A stretch of 64,000 nucleotides of DNA from contig JAFECQ010000020.1 in assembly GCA_018242065.1 (NCBI GenBank), forward strand, positions 62,001-126,000. Reading direction: 5' to 3'. Position numbers and translations under genes: made by a program. The DNA comes from Pseudomonadota bacterium. Its GTDB lineage: Bacteria; Pseudomonadota; Alphaproteobacteria; UBA9655. The notes under the pieces were generated by a model. That model was not told the DNA's origin, ran no database searches, and saw only the letters and a program-made list of their open reading frames with translations. Shown here one piece after another: positions 19,099-28,051 of this stretch (position 1 is its first letter; every line of letters starts with the position of its first letter).

Positions 19099-19239
19099 GA
19101 TAGACCTTTTTTTAATGAATTATTATAAAATTAATTTATTTGCAAATACAAAGCATTATATTTTGATAACACACATCACCCCACCTGTCCAGCCCCCAAT
19201 TTACAGTATTAAGTTCGTGTTTTGATCTTATTTTTCTAA

Positions 19240-19428
19240 GTGAATAGGAGAGAAATAAAAAATGATATTTTTTATATAACAAATAAAAACGTGTCAGCTT
19301 TTTTGCGACTTAATTCAAAGAGGACGGCAAATGTATGGGTCAAGTTACAAAAGCTGTCAATCAAAGACTTACTAAAAACAATCACACAAGAAGGATACAA
19401 ATATATAAATGCAAAGGTGTGGGGTTAG
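19240..19428 (+). CDS. Small unrecognised ORF in a 349-bp spacer
   Basis: A 62-codon frame (MNRREIKNDIFYITNKN...) fills part of the otherwise empty spacer 19099-19447. It is Lys/Asn/Ile-rich, has no signal or membrane span and no recognised motif. AGGAGAG lies about 9 bp upstream, the main reason to keep it. It could equally be a chance frame in AT-rich DNA or the tail of a decayed gene. Nothing else is visible in the spacer. Confidence 0.25.
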   Translation: MNRREIKNDIFYITNKNVSAFLRLNSKRTANVWVKLQKLSIKDLLKTITQEGYKYINAKVWG

Positions 19429-19447
19429 TTGTTAAGGATATATATCA

Positions 19448-20008
19448 TCAGCGGTTTGCTCCAGGAACCCATAAAACATCCCCCTCTTTCTGATGATTAT
19501 CAGAACGTGCAAGGACAAAAAGCAAATCAGAAAGTCTGTTGATATATTGAATAATCACTGGATTTAACACTTCTTCACTATTTAAACGACAAACGACCCT
19601 TTCAGCTCTTCTCACAACAGCTCGAGTTTGATGCAAGAATGCTGACAAAGACGTCCCTCCCGGTAAAACAAAAGACTGAAGAGGTGGCAAGGTTTTGTTA
19701 TAGAAATCTATTTTCTCTTCTAAGAAAGTCACTTGTGTCGCCTGGAGGCGAAGTTTTCCCATGTTTTGATCGTTTGCTGGTACACACAAATCAGCCCCCA
19801 TATCAAAAAGGTCATTTTGAATATGAAACAAAAGCTTGTCTATATCTTCAGCTGCATAAAGACGAGCAACGCCAAGACTTGCGTTAGCTTCGTCAACATC
19901 ACCAATGGCTTCAATGCGCACAGAAGATTTTAAAACACGCGTCCCTGTTCCCAAGGACGTTTTTCCTTTATCCCCGCTCTTTGTGTAAATTCGGGTTAAC
20001 TGGACCAT
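19448..20008 (-). CDS. pduO: Cob(I)alamin adenosyltransferase, PduO/MMAB type
   Basis: This enzyme (186 residues) makes adenosylcobalamin from cob(I)alamin and ATP. The N-terminal IYTKSGDKGKTSLGTGTRVLKSS is the ATP-binding signature, followed by EAIGDVDEANASLG and the C-terminal RAVVRRAERVVCRL and YINRLSDLLFVLAR motifs. It implies use of a B12 enzyme such as methylmalonyl-CoA mutase, which is not in the window. It directly follows the HIG1-domain gene. Confidence 0.93.
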   Translation of the reverse strand: MVQLTRIYTKSGDKGKTSLGTGTRVLKSSVRIEAIGDVDEANASLGVARLYAAEDIDKLLFHIQNDLFDMGADLCVPANDQNMGKLRLQATQVTFLEEKIDFYNKTLPPLQSFVLPGGTSLSAFLHQTRAVVRRAERVVCRLNSEEVLNPVIIQYINRLSDLLFVLARSDNHQKEGDVLWVPGANR

Positions 20009-20212
20009 TTATTTCGCCTTAAAAAAGAGAAGGATCGAAAAAATAAAAATTGCCAGCCCTTGGAAGATTATCCTGAAGCGCATCATTTTATTGCTTTGCT
20101 CGCCTGCTTCTTTTCCTTCCTTAAACATGCTCCAAAGACCAAGCACCAAAGACCCAGCTGTTGCAACCATTGCTCCAACCAATCCTATTTTGAGAGCCAG
20201 TTCAAATGTCAT
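20009..20212 (-). CDS. HIG1-domain twin-transmembrane protein
   Basis: The 67-residue product has two hydrophobic spans (about residues 8-27 and 48-64) around GEQSNKMMRFRIIFQGLAIF, the SNKxMRxRxxxQ core of the HIG1/hypoxia-induced family (PF04588). Mitochondrial relatives assist respiratory supercomplexes. In Alphaproteobacteria it commonly neighbours the cobalamin adenosyltransferase and etf genes, as here. It overlaps trcR by 4 bp. Confidence 0.8.
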   Translation of the reverse strand: MTFELALKIGLVGAMVATAGSLVLGLWSMFKEGKEAGEQSNKMMRFRIIFQGLAIFIFSILLFFKAK

Positions 20213-20721
20213 ACCTGATATTTTTGTAATAACAAGTTGAGGTCTTCAATACTGCAAAGTCCTAGATGTACTGGGTTCTCAGGTTTGATTTCACTAATAT
20301 TTCGATGTGTTTTTAAGCGAATTGCCTGAATGGTGGTTTTGGTTGTACCCAGAGTCCGCATGATATCACCATCAGAAATAGACGGGATCTCTTTTAAAAG
20401 CCAGGCGATTCCGTTGGGTTTTGCCTGTCGTAATGCCACAGGCGTATATTTTGCAATTTTTTTAATCTTCCCTTCATGGATATTTGTTGACATCTGAAGT
20501 CGCGTTGTCGGATCAGACTGGCATCGCTCAATTTCATCTATTGTCAATTGGCCAGTCTGAACGGGATCATGTCCCACCAATCCCACAATGATTTCACCAT
20601 CGGCAATAGCCTGAACTTCCAGAGGGTGCAAATTACAAAAATCACCTATTTGTTCAAAAGTAAGCGTTGTATTATCAATAAGCCAAACTGCTGTGGCTTT
20701 AGGCATGAGGGGTGCAATCAT
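20209..20721 (-). CDS. trcR: TrcR/DUF1013 cell-cycle transcriptional regulator
   Basis: The product (170 residues) opens with PLMPKATAVWLIDNTTLTFEQIGDFC and continues LHPLEVQAIADGE, the DUF1013 signature confined to Alphaproteobacteria; the Caulobacter member TrcR acts in cell-cycle transcription. A second helix-turn-helix-like segment is ISDGDIMRTLGTTKTTIQAI. GGGAG 7 bp before the ATG at 20721 supports this start over the internal ATG at 20706. It heads the three-gene run with the HIG1 and pduO genes. Confidence 0.88.
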   Translation of the reverse strand: MIAPLMPKATAVWLIDNTTLTFEQIGDFCNLHPLEVQAIADGEIIVGLVGHDPVQTGQLTIDEIERCQSDPTTRLQMSTNIHEGKIKKIAKYTPVALRQAKPNGIAWLLKEIPSISDGDIMRTLGTTKTTIQAIRLKTHRNISEIKPENPVHLGLCSIEDLNLLLQKYQV

Positions 20722-20855
20722 CTAAGCTCCCACCTTTCTTTAAAATTCATTGTTACGGAGACCAAAAAAAAACAGAATGTTCAAAATTCTCGAGACTCCT
20801 GATTACTATCAAGGTGCCATTCAATCATAGGTTGTTCTTTTCTCAAATAGGATTT

Positions 20856-21941
20856 TTAAAAATTCTCATCTCCAAAGCAAATACCCAATGCTCGCGCCGT
20901 TTTTACAAGTGAGCCATTAACGTCAACAGCTTGGTATCCTGCAATAGCTTGTTGAATAGGAACATCCACAACCTGACGATTTTGCCAAGCAACCATCCGA
21001 TCAAATTTTCCTTGAGCAATTAGGTCAACAGCATGCGTACCAAAAGCCGATGCCAAAACACGATCTTGAAAAATGGGTTGTCCTCCCCGTTGTACATGAC
21101 CCAAAACAGTAAATCGCGTTTCGGCTCCCGTAAGCTCAGTTACACGATTTGCAAGATAATGAGAAATTCCGCCATAGCGGCTTCTGCCTTCCAAATCAAT
21201 AATCTTAGACTTTTCTCCAGACTCTGTTCCAACTGCCTCAGAAACCACCATAAGCGCAAAGTTACGCCCGGATTGGCGCAAGGTTTTAATTTTATGCGCT
21301 ATCTTTTCCATCTGGTAAGGAATCTCTGGAATTAAAATAATATCAGCCCCCCCCGCAATTCCAGAAGCTAGAGCAATATGCCCCGCATCGCGACCCATGA
21401 CTTCTAGAATCATAACGCGGTCATGACTTGCAGCTGTGGGTTGGAGTCGATCTAAAGCCTCTGTTGCAACGTTTGTTGCGGTCATAAAGCCTATAGAGTG
21501 CTCTGTATGACTTAAATCATCATCAATAGTCTTGGGTATGGCCACAAGATTCATTCCACCTTGCTGCGCAAGACGCCTTAAAATGTCTTGACTCCCATCC
21601 CCTCCAATTCCAATTAACGCATCCAACTTTAAAAGACGATAGCCTTCAATAACTTCTTCAGAGAGATCCTTAACCGTACCATCAGCTAAAGGATAAGCAA
21701 AGGGGTCTCCTTTATTAGTTGTGCCTAAAACCGTTCCTCCCTGTCGCAACAGATTACCCGTACAAAACGAAAGATCCAGCTTAACCGCATCAACGGGTCG
21801 ACGCATCAACCCATGAGTGCCTTGATGAATACCACACACCGTCCACCCATATTTCTGAATGGCACTTAACGTAACAGCCCGAATAACCGCATTAAGGCCT
21901 GCACAATCTCCACCACTTGTTAAAATGCCAATCTTTTTCAT
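20856..21941 (-). CDS. pfkA: 6-phosphofructokinase with mixed ATP/PPi active-site signature
   Basis: The 361-residue enzyme phosphorylates fructose 6-phosphate. Motifs are ILTSGGDCAGLNAVIRA, IGIGGDGS, AIPKTIDDDL, LEVMGRDAGHIAL, and GHVQRGGQPIFQDR. At the two donor-specificity sites (E. coli numbering 104 and 124) it carries Gly (GGDGS, ATP type) and Lys (PKTID, seen in PPi types), a combination found in the group III clade. The donor therefore cannot be assigned. The gene is monocistronic. Confidence 0.9.
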   Translation of the reverse strand: MKKIGILTSGGDCAGLNAVIRAVTLSAIQKYGWTVCGIHQGTHGLMRRPVDAVKLDLSFCTGNLLRQGGTVLGTTNKGDPFAYPLADGTVKDLSEEVIEGYRLLKLDALIGIGGDGSQDILRRLAQQGGMNLVAIPKTIDDDLSHTEHSIGFMTATNVATEALDRLQPTAASHDRVMILEVMGRDAGHIALASGIAGGADIILIPEIPYQMEKIAHKIKTLRQSGRNFALMVVSEAVGTESGEKSKIIDLEGRSRYGGISHYLANRVTELTGAETRFTVLGHVQRGGQPIFQDRVLASAFGTHAVDLIAQGKFDRMVAWQNRQVVDVPIQQAIAGYQAVDVNGSLVKTARALGICFGDENF

Positions 21942-22046
21942 TCAATAAACCTCTTCTGACTCATTCAATTCAATATATTAACAACTTTGTTGCGGATTTT
22001 ACCAAAAAAATTTGATATAGTTCGTCGTTAAGAAAGATTACGTGAT

Positions 22047-22247
22047 ATGATGACTAAAGAAGATCTAAAGCACAAGCTGGATAAGCTAAAAGAAGAACAT
22101 CGCGCTTTAGATGAGGAAATTACACGCCTCATGCTTATTCCTATCTATGATCAAGTGGCTGCTCAAAGATTAAAAAAACGAAAACTTCGACTTAAAGACG
22201 AGATACTCAAGCTTCAAACGAAGCTTCTCCCTGATATTATTGCATAG
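22047..22247 (+). CDS. YdcH/DUF465 family small protein
   Basis: The 66-residue, highly charged, helical product (KHKLDKLKEEHRALDEEITRL...RLKKRKLRLKDEILKLQ) is a typical DUF465 (PF04325) protein: two amphipathic helices with the LKKRKLxLKDEI core. Function is not established for the family. A second in-frame ATG follows the first directly. It stands alone. Confidence 0.82.
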   Translation: MMTKEDLKHKLDKLKEEHRALDEEITRLMLIPIYDQVAAQRLKKRKLRLKDEILKLQTKLLPDIIA

Positions 22248-22338
22248 ATCATCCGTATGATTTCCTCTCTTTTTTTACAAAAAACGCGTGATTCAAAAAA
22301 TTTTAAAGTGTAGGTTAAAAAAAAGAGACAGAATTAAC

Positions 22339-22803
22339 ATGATTGAAACACGCCTTCAAACACTTGGAATTGAACTACCGGTTCAATCTCCATCCACAGC
22401 CAACTATGTTCCTTTTGTAAAGACAGGAACCCTTATATTCATATCTGGTCAACTCCCCGCCTGGAATGGAGAGCTGAAATATATCGGTAAAGTCGGCCTC
22501 GATTTTTCTTTGGAAGACGGTCGCGAAGCTGCGCGACTCTGTGCTCTCAACATTTTATCACATTTGAAAATCGCTTGCGAAGGAGATCTTAATCGAATCA
22601 AACGATGTGTACGACTGGGTGGATTTGTGAATTCAACTGATACCTTTAAAGATCATCCAAAAGTTATCAATGGAGCTTCAGATTTAATGATCGATGTCTT
22701 TGAAGAGGAAGGACGACATGCACGCATGGCTGTAGGGGTTAATTCGCTCCCACTTGGATCCGCTGTTGAAGTCGAAGCCCTTTTTGAAATGGATAAGTCA
22801 TGA
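22339..22803 (+). CDS. RidA family protein (Rid/YjgF)
   Basis: The 154-residue product from the ATG at 22339 (MIETRLQTLGIELP) belongs to the YjgF_endoribonc-like branch of the Rid superfamily. Visible are FISGQLP, GREAARLCALNILSHL, VRLGGFVNS and GASDLMIDVFEEEGRHARMAVGVNSLPLGSAVEVE. The Arg in the ARMAVGV block corresponds to the imine-binding Arg of RidA, which hydrolyses reactive enamines and imines. Its stop overlaps rlmB by 4 bp. Confidence 0.88.
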   Translation: MIETRLQTLGIELPVQSPSTANYVPFVKTGTLIFISGQLPAWNGELKYIGKVGLDFSLEDGREAARLCALNILSHLKIACEGDLNRIKRCVRLGGFVNSTDTFKDHPKVINGASDLMIDVFEEEGRHARMAVGVNSLPLGSAVEVEALFEMDKS

Positions 22804-23531
22804 AAAGATCTTCCTCTTATCATCGCCCTTCTCAAGATTCTTCACGCCTTTGGCTTTGGGGAAGTCACGCTTGTCAAGCGGCACTTAAAAATCCTAACAG
22901 ATCTTGTTTTCGATTGTTAACGACTGAATCAATTGCTAAAAACCTCACATTTACGTGTAAGGTCGAGATTCTTGATTCAGCCGCTCTTACACGTCTCTTA
23001 CCTGAAGGCGCCGTCCATCAAGGGATCGCTATGGAAGTAGCGCCTCTTCCTGAACCTTCATTTAAAGAACTGAGTCAAAAAGAAAAGGGAGTTCTTGTTG
23101 TTTTAGACCATGTTACTGACCCTCATAATGTCGGCGCAATCTTGAGAACCGCCAGAGCCCTAGGCGCTCTTGGTGTTCTTATGACAGAGCGAAATGCACC
23201 ACCTTTAAGTGGTGTTTTAGCTAAGACCGCTTCAGGAGCTTTAGAAGACTTGCCTGTTTGGAAGGTTACAAACCTCGCTCGAGCGATAGAAGACCTTAAA
23301 GATAAAGGCTTTTGGGCCGTTGGTCTCGATGAGAGAGCCTCAAAAGTACTTTCAAAATCTGACTTTCCGCCAAAAATCTCTCTCATTATGGGCGCTGAAG
23401 GAGAAGGCTTACGTCGCCTCACCCAAGAGAAATGTGACTTTCTTGCCAAACTTCCAACTGATCCTTTCTTCCCTACCTTAAACGTTTCAGTTGCAACCGC
23501 ACTTGCTCTTTACGAATTGGTACGAACATAA
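22800..23531 (+). CDS. rlmB: TrmH-family rRNA 2'-O-methyltransferase (RlmB-like)
   Basis: This SPOUT methyltransferase (243 residues) has an N-terminal substrate-binding domain (RLWLWGSHACQAALKN) and the catalytic domain with LDHVTDPHNVGAILRTARALG (motif 1), LIMGAEGEGLRRL (motif 2) and LPTDPFFPTLNVSVATALALYEL (motif 3). RlmB methylates G2251 of 23S rRNA; related TrmH or TrmL proteins act on tRNA, so the exact target is likely but not certain. It overlaps both neighbours. Confidence 0.88.
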   Translation: MKRSSSYHRPSQDSSRLWLWGSHACQAALKNPNRSCFRLLTTESIAKNLTFTCKVEILDSAALTRLLPEGAVHQGIAMEVAPLPEPSFKELSQKEKGVLVVLDHVTDPHNVGAILRTARALGALGVLMTERNAPPLSGVLAKTASGALEDLPVWKVTNLARAIEDLKDKGFWAVGLDERASKVLSKSDFPPKISLIMGAEGEGLRRLTQEKCDFLAKLPTDPFFPTLNVSVATALALYELVRT

Positions 23532-24514
23532 TGAATAGCTCAAAAACATGGCTTGTAACAGGCGTTGCGGGTTTTATCGGCTCTCACCTTTTAGAGACCC
23601 TTTTAAAGCAAGGCCAAAAAGTTATTGGTTTAGACAATTTATCTATAGGAAAAATGGAGACCCTCAACGCGGCTCTTCGGTATATCCCTTCAGAAAAAGC
23701 TCAAAATTTTTCTTTCGTAAAAGGGGACATTCGAGACTACAAAACCTGTCATGAGGTCACAAAAAAAACAGATTATGTTTTGCATCAAGCCGCTCTTGGG
23801 AACGTTCCTCTCTCCATTGAAGATCCTCTCCTCGTTAATGAAGTTAATGTCACAGGTTTTTTAAACATTCTGCGTGCCTCTCAAGAAAACAACGTGTCAC
23901 GCTTTGTGTACGCTTCCTCAAGTGCTGTTTATGGAGATTCTCAAAACAGACCCAATCAAGAGGATACGCTCGGTCAGGCTCTCTCTCCTTACGCTGTTTC
24001 TAAGAGAACAAATGAGCTTTACGGTCAAGTTTTTCATCAATGCTATGGGCTCTCAACAATAGGGTTAAGATACTTCAACGTCTTTGGCCCTCGTCAAAGC
24101 CCCCAAGGCGCATACGCGGCTGTCATCCCTTTATGGATAAAGGCTCTCTTGAATAAACAGACTTGTTATATTAATGGAGATGGGCTTACGACACGTGATT
24201 TTTGTTACATCGACAACATTATTCAAGCCAACATCAAAGCTGCTCTGACGCAAAATTCTAAGGCCTTTGGAGATGTTTTTAATATCGCACTTGGAAAACA
24301 AACGAGCTTGTTGGAGCTTTATACTTTCTTGAAGACTCACCTGAACCTTGGTGAGGACATTCCTCCTCTTTATCGTAAGGAGCGGCCAGGAGATATTAAA
24401 CATTCCTTCGCAAGTATAGAAAAAGCTAAGGACATATTAAACTACGATCCTTCCTGGGCCTTAGAAGACGGTTTAAAGATAACAATGGATTGGTTTAAAT
24501 CGCAAAAGCGGTGA
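23531..24514 (+). CDS. NAD-dependent UDP-sugar epimerase (WbpP/GalE type)
   Basis: The 327-residue extended short-chain dehydrogenase has TGVAGFIGSHLLETLL (NAD site), a Ser-rich active-site strand YASSSAVYGD, and the catalytic YAVSKRTNE (Tyr-x3-Lys). FNVFGPRQSPQGAYAAVIPLW and the RDFCYIDNI block are typical of UDP-N-acetylglucosamine/UDP-galactose C4 epimerases feeding O-antigen or capsule synthesis. The start codon overlaps the rlmB stop. The exact sugar is not decidable. Confidence 0.85.
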   Translation: MNSSKTWLVTGVAGFIGSHLLETLLKQGQKVIGLDNLSIGKMETLNAALRYIPSEKAQNFSFVKGDIRDYKTCHEVTKKTDYVLHQAALGNVPLSIEDPLLVNEVNVTGFLNILRASQENNVSRFVYASSSAVYGDSQNRPNQEDTLGQALSPYAVSKRTNELYGQVFHQCYGLSTIGLRYFNVFGPRQSPQGAYAAVIPLWIKALLNKQTCYINGDGLTTRDFCYIDNIIQANIKAALTQNSKAFGDVFNIALGKQTSLLELYTFLKTHLNLGEDIPPLYRKERPGDIKHSFASIEKAKDILNYDPSWALEDGLKITMDWFKSQKR

Positions 24515-24841
24515 GAAAAAAATGAAAATAAACTTTTCTCATGGCACCTGAGCCAGCACTTAGGCAAAGAGTTTTTATCATACATAAATTTAGACTATCG
24601 CACACAAAAACCGTGTTAAAATTGTCTCACCCTTTTTCAATTTTTGAGCTCACTAAAACATTTTTCTATTAATCTCCTATTTAAATGCTAAAAATTTTTA
24701 AGACGTTAATTTTTTGCTTAAAATTAATCAAATTTTAGAAAATTATTCGTAGTCTTTCAGATTAATAAAGGGTTTAGGACTGGTGAAATCCAGAATTTTC
24801 TTACAACGATTCAAATTGAGTTGATGAATAGGGAGTCAGAA
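24515..24841. other. 327-bp gene-free AT-rich stretch upstream of the OmpA-like lipoprotein gene
   Basis: No convincing reading frame, RNA gene or strong hairpin was seen. It presumably holds the 3' end of the epimerase transcript and the promoter region of the lipoprotein gene, whose Shine-Dalgarno (GGGAG) lies at the right edge. Confidence 0.6.
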
Positions 24842-25681
24842 ATGGAAAATAAATTTTTAGCTAAGAGTATAAAGTTAAGCTCTGTTCTTGCGTTATTAGC
24901 AGCAACAGGTTGTGCAGAGTATAATCGAAGGGTCTTGGATGGAATGGAAGCAAGAGGCCCTGAATTTACGCGAACACTTGCTAAAGAATATGAGACCCTT
25001 GGTCACACTGAGCAGCATATTATGTATGACGAATGGTCTGCTAACTATTATTACACCAAGGCAATTCAAGCTAAAAATGGATGTCCTGTAAGGCCAACAT
25101 GTTTAGATCGTTGGGACATTGACAGTGACAAACTTCCGGAACTTCAAGTTGCTCGCGCACGACTTATGCGCGCTCTAGAATTTGGTGCTTGGGAAGCAGC
25201 TCCAATGATGTCAGCTTACGCACAAGCTCATTTTGATTGCTGGGTTGAGCAACAAGCTGAAGGCTGGCAAAAAGAAGATATCGCCAATTGCCGAGCTGAG
25301 TTTTACGAAGCTATGGCGGAAGTTGAGTTAATGTTGATGGGCGGTGTTCTCAACGTAGCACCCTCAAATATGATCTTCTTCGACCTTGGCAGTGCCCATC
25401 TCGATGCAACCGCTACCGCTCAAGTTGATCAAATTGCTCTCATGGCAGCCTCATCTGAGTTTGCTGGCCACATCCTCTTAATTGGACGTACAGATAAGGT
25501 GGGTGACGCAAAACACAATAAGAATCTTTCTAAACATCGTGCCCTCATGGTGAAAAAGGAATTAGTTCGTAGAGGTGTTTCACCTCACCGCATTGCTATA
25601 AAGGCTGCGGGAGAGACTCCTGGCCCTCAAGTGGACGCGCATAATCGCCGTGTTGATGTTATATTTCTCGAATATAAATAA
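24842..25681 (+). CDS. OmpA/Pal-type outer-membrane lipoprotein
   Basis: The 279-residue product has a lipoprotein signal (SSVLALLAATGC, lipid Cys near residue 25) and a C-terminal OmpA-like peptidoglycan-binding domain: IFFDLGSAHLDATA, LIGRTDKVG, LSKHRALMVKKEL and NRRVDVIF. The ATG at 24842 is chosen for GGGAG 6 bp upstream. The ~170-residue middle region (Trp/Tyr-rich) is unrecognised. It may stand in for Pal, which is missing beside tolQRA; it is larger than typical Pal (~160-190 residues), so this is inference. A strong terminator follows. Confidence 0.85.
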   Translation: MENKFLAKSIKLSSVLALLAATGCAEYNRRVLDGMEARGPEFTRTLAKEYETLGHTEQHIMYDEWSANYYYTKAIQAKNGCPVRPTCLDRWDIDSDKLPELQVARARLMRALEFGAWEAAPMMSAYAQAHFDCWVEQQAEGWQKEDIANCRAEFYEAMAEVELMLMGGVLNVAPSNMIFFDLGSAHLDATATAQVDQIALMAASSEFAGHILLIGRTDKVGDAKHNKNLSKHRALMVKKELVRRGVSPHRIAIKAAGETPGPQVDAHNRRVDVIFLEYK

Positions 25682-25690
25682 AGAGGTTCA

Positions 25691-25710
25691 CCTCCTATCT
25701 ACGTAGGAGG
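25691..25710. other. Inverted repeat after the OmpA-like gene
   Basis: A perfect 7-bp inverted repeat (CCTCCTA / TAGGAGG) with a 6-nt loop sits 9 bp past the lipoprotein stop and ahead of the main terminator. It may protect the mRNA 3' end; no T run follows it. Confidence 0.4.
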
Positions 25711-25743
25711 AATAATAAAAAAAATAAGATCATCAAACTCAAG

Positions 25744-25765
25744 GGGCGCTAAAAGCGCCCTTTTT
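25744..25765 (+). terminator. Rho-independent terminator of the OmpA-like lipoprotein gene
   Basis: A perfect 7-bp stem GGGCGCT / AGCGCCC with an AAA loop is followed at once by TTTTT. It is the clearest intrinsic terminator in the window and also faces the convergent DUF2608 gene. Confidence 0.92.
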
Positions 25766-25796
25766 GTTGAGTTTTCTCAAAGATATTAGAGGAAAT

Positions 25797-26594
25797 TTAC
25801 TCTTCTTGAGAAACTAACCTCTCTGCTTCTTCATCTTCAAACCAGTGTGCATGGTCAAAAAGAGAACGTTTCTGAAATTCTGCAACGTGTGAATCTGGTA
25901 CGCCTTCAATCTGTTCTATCCCTTTGAAAAGAATTCCAATAAATGGAAAAGATTGCCGAACACATTCTTGCATTACATCTTCAAGATACTCAGGTCGATC
26001 ATCAATAAGAACAATTTGCGTTGGCTTCTCAGCTTTAAGATAGACACGGATAACATCACTTTTATTAAAGGATCCTGTTATAAAAATTCCTTTGTAAAAA
26101 GAGGCCGAATATGGCTTGGATGGTTCTACAATAAGCGTTTTCTCAATCGTCTCAACAAAGGAAGGCGTAAAAAGAATTCCTTTGTCTTTTAACTCTTCAT
26201 AGCGCCAGTTTTCCATAGAAGGAATATCACCAATTGCACCTGTTTCCATTTTCGTCAGGGCATAAACAAGATAATTTTTTTTTAGGATATGAATAAGCTC
26301 TGGCCATTCTTGCAAGATAAGGGAAGTCTTTCTCTGTAAACGCCAATGACTTAATATTGTTTCAAAATTCGCATATTGCTCTCGATTTTTTTTAAGATCG
26401 TCGATAAGAAAACGATGAGGGCTCCCGGCTCGAAAGACCTTTGAAACAGGTGTTATCAGGGTATCATCAACATCAATAAAAATGACAGAACCAGCGTGAA
26501 GCTTAGAAAGCGCTGCTTGAATGTCTTGAAAGGTGGAAGCCGTTATCATTTTATGTTTACTGCTTGCTTCTAATGAATGCGTAGAAAGTACCAT
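25797..26594 (-). CDS. DUF2608 HAD-superfamily protein
   Basis: The 265-residue product has the HAD motif I as VIFIDVDDTLI, a Lys/Ser-containing middle (FITGSFNKSDVI) and a motif IV-like IVLIDDRPEYLEDV, matching DUF2608 (PF11019), a family noted mainly in intracellular bacteria such as Legionella and chlamydiae. The retained Asp pairs argue for phosphatase activity; the substrate is unknown. No signal peptide is seen from the chosen start, though an internal ATG at 26549 is possible. Confidence 0.8.
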   Translation of the reverse strand: MVLSTHSLEASSKHKMITASTFQDIQAALSKLHAGSVIFIDVDDTLITPVSKVFRAGSPHRFLIDDLKKNREQYANFETILSHWRLQRKTSLILQEWPELIHILKKNYLVYALTKMETGAIGDIPSMENWRYEELKDKGILFTPSFVETIEKTLIVEPSKPYSASFYKGIFITGSFNKSDVIRVYLKAEKPTQIVLIDDRPEYLEDVMQECVRQSFPFIGILFKGIEQIEGVPDSHVAEFQKRSLFDHAHWFEDEEAERLVSQEE

Positions 26595-26645
26595 AATATT
26601 GGAATCTTTAGTGGGAACGTCAGATGAGTGTAAACGCTGATTTTC

Positions 26646-27332
26646 CTATTTGCAAGTTTGTACTTGACAAACCTCTATAGAATTTTCATTGTTTTTTAAT
26701 TCCTTAAAACACCTTTCCTCAGAATCGTAAGCTTCTAAAATGCCACGCTCTAGGTCAAAATTCCAAGCATGAAGAAAAAGGCTGTTCTTTTTGACTCTTT
26801 CAGCAATCCAAGGAAAAGTCTCTAGATTTCTCAAAGAGTTTACAAGAGAATAGTGTCCACAAAGAGTTGTTTGTTCGGCAAAAGATTGATCAAAATGATG
26901 TTCTATAACAGCTTCATAAGCTGGCTTAGCTAACTCCATCCATTTAGCAATAAAGCTTTTTTCCTGACATACATTTGGAGAACGCCTCAAAAGGGCCTGA
27001 ATGCCACCGCATTGTGTATGACCAAAAAGAATAATATGACGAATATCAAGATTACAAACACCAAATTGCAAGGCCGCACTTGTTCCGTGATAAGATTGGT
27101 CATCTTCATAAGGAGGAATGAGATTAGCAACATTTCGGATTACGAATAAATCTCCTGGCCGGCAATTCATGACGATAGCAGGATCTACTCTAGAGTCAGA
27201 ACAAGCAATCATGAGAACTTTTGGATTTTGCCCCCAAAGGACAAGCTCTTCAAAATCCGAATTAGGATGACTAAAATAACGTTTCCGAAATTGTTGATAA
27301 CCTAAAATGAGGTTTTCAATATCTTTAGGCAT
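26646..27332 (-). CDS. can: Beta-class carbonic anhydrase
   Basis: The 228-residue zinc enzyme interconverts CO2 and bicarbonate. Zinc ligands and the Asp-Arg dyad are visible: Cys44, Asp46 and Arg48 in IACSDSRVDP, His105 and Cys108 in GHTQCGG. Other conserved stretches are RPGDLFVIRNVAN and the C-terminal domain with LHAWNFDLERGILE. It is cytoplasmic and supplies bicarbonate for carboxylases. It is monocistronic. Confidence 0.94.
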   Translation of the reverse strand: MPKDIENLILGYQQFRKRYFSHPNSDFEELVLWGQNPKVLMIACSDSRVDPAIVMNCRPGDLFVIRNVANLIPPYEDDQSYHGTSAALQFGVCNLDIRHIILFGHTQCGGIQALLRRSPNVCQEKSFIAKWMELAKPAYEAVIEHHFDQSFAEQTTLCGHYSLVNSLRNLETFPWIAERVKKNSLFLHAWNFDLERGILEAYDSEERCFKELKNNENSIEVCQVQTCK

Positions 27333-27369
27333 AGACGTGACTCATATATAGCATGTTCATTTACGTGTT

Positions 27370-27960
27370 TTATAGAACTTTACACGTTTCGTCAAAAGAA
27401 AGCCGAGGGGCCCGTGGACCAGGAACCCCTTCGGGATCTCCATATCCAAGATTACATAAAAAGTTTGATTTGAACTTTCCTTCTGGAAAAAACTCTTTGT
27501 CTATCCCTTCATTTGAAAATCCGGACATAGGACCACAGTCAAGACCACAGGCACGTGCAGCAATAATAAAATATGCTCCTTGAAGAGTGCTATTACGAAA
27601 AGCTGTTTCTTCAATGAATTTAGGCTTCCCTTCAAACCACGACTTTGCAGGAGCGAAAGGATATAAAAATGGCAGTTTCTCATAGAACTCAAGGTCGTAT
27701 GCAAGAAGCGCTGTTAAAGGAGAAGCCATCGTCTTATCCATATTACCCGGTGCGAGATATGGTTTTAAACGCTCTTTAGCAGCTTTTGATTTTAAAAAAA
27801 GAATTCTCAAAGGCGTACAATTAGCACTTGTGGGCCCGAGACGCATGAGATTGTAAATATCTTGTAACAACTCATCCGAAATTGGTTTATCATGCCACTT
27901 ATTATATGTTCTCGCTTCAAGAAAAACTTTCTTAAGGCACTCCTCAGCAATTTTTCCCAC
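27370..27960 (-). CDS. rutE: RutE/HadB-type nitroreductase
   Basis: The 196-residue FMN-dependent oxidoreductase resembles RutE (malonic semialdehyde reductase) along its length: ARTYNKWHDKPISDELLQDIY, LMRLGPTSANCTPLR, NSTLQGAYFIIAARACGLDCGPMSGF and NLGYGDPEGVPGPRAPRLSFDE. RutE acts in pyrimidine breakdown in E. coli, but no other rut gene is here, so a general quinone or aldehyde reductase role is equally possible. Confidence 0.85.
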   Translation of the reverse strand: MGKIAEECLKKVFLEARTYNKWHDKPISDELLQDIYNLMRLGPTSANCTPLRILFLKSKAAKERLKPYLAPGNMDKTMASPLTALLAYDLEFYEKLPFLYPFAPAKSWFEGKPKFIEETAFRNSTLQGAYFIIAARACGLDCGPMSGFSNEGIDKEFFPEGKFKSNFLCNLGYGDPEGVPGPRAPRLSFDETCKVL

Positions 27961-28051
27961 TGTAAAACCTCTCTAATTTATCTCAACTTTTATCTATTAT
28001 CGAAGAGAATAGTTAAAATTCACTAAAGAAAAAGAAGCTAAGGCAATTTTT

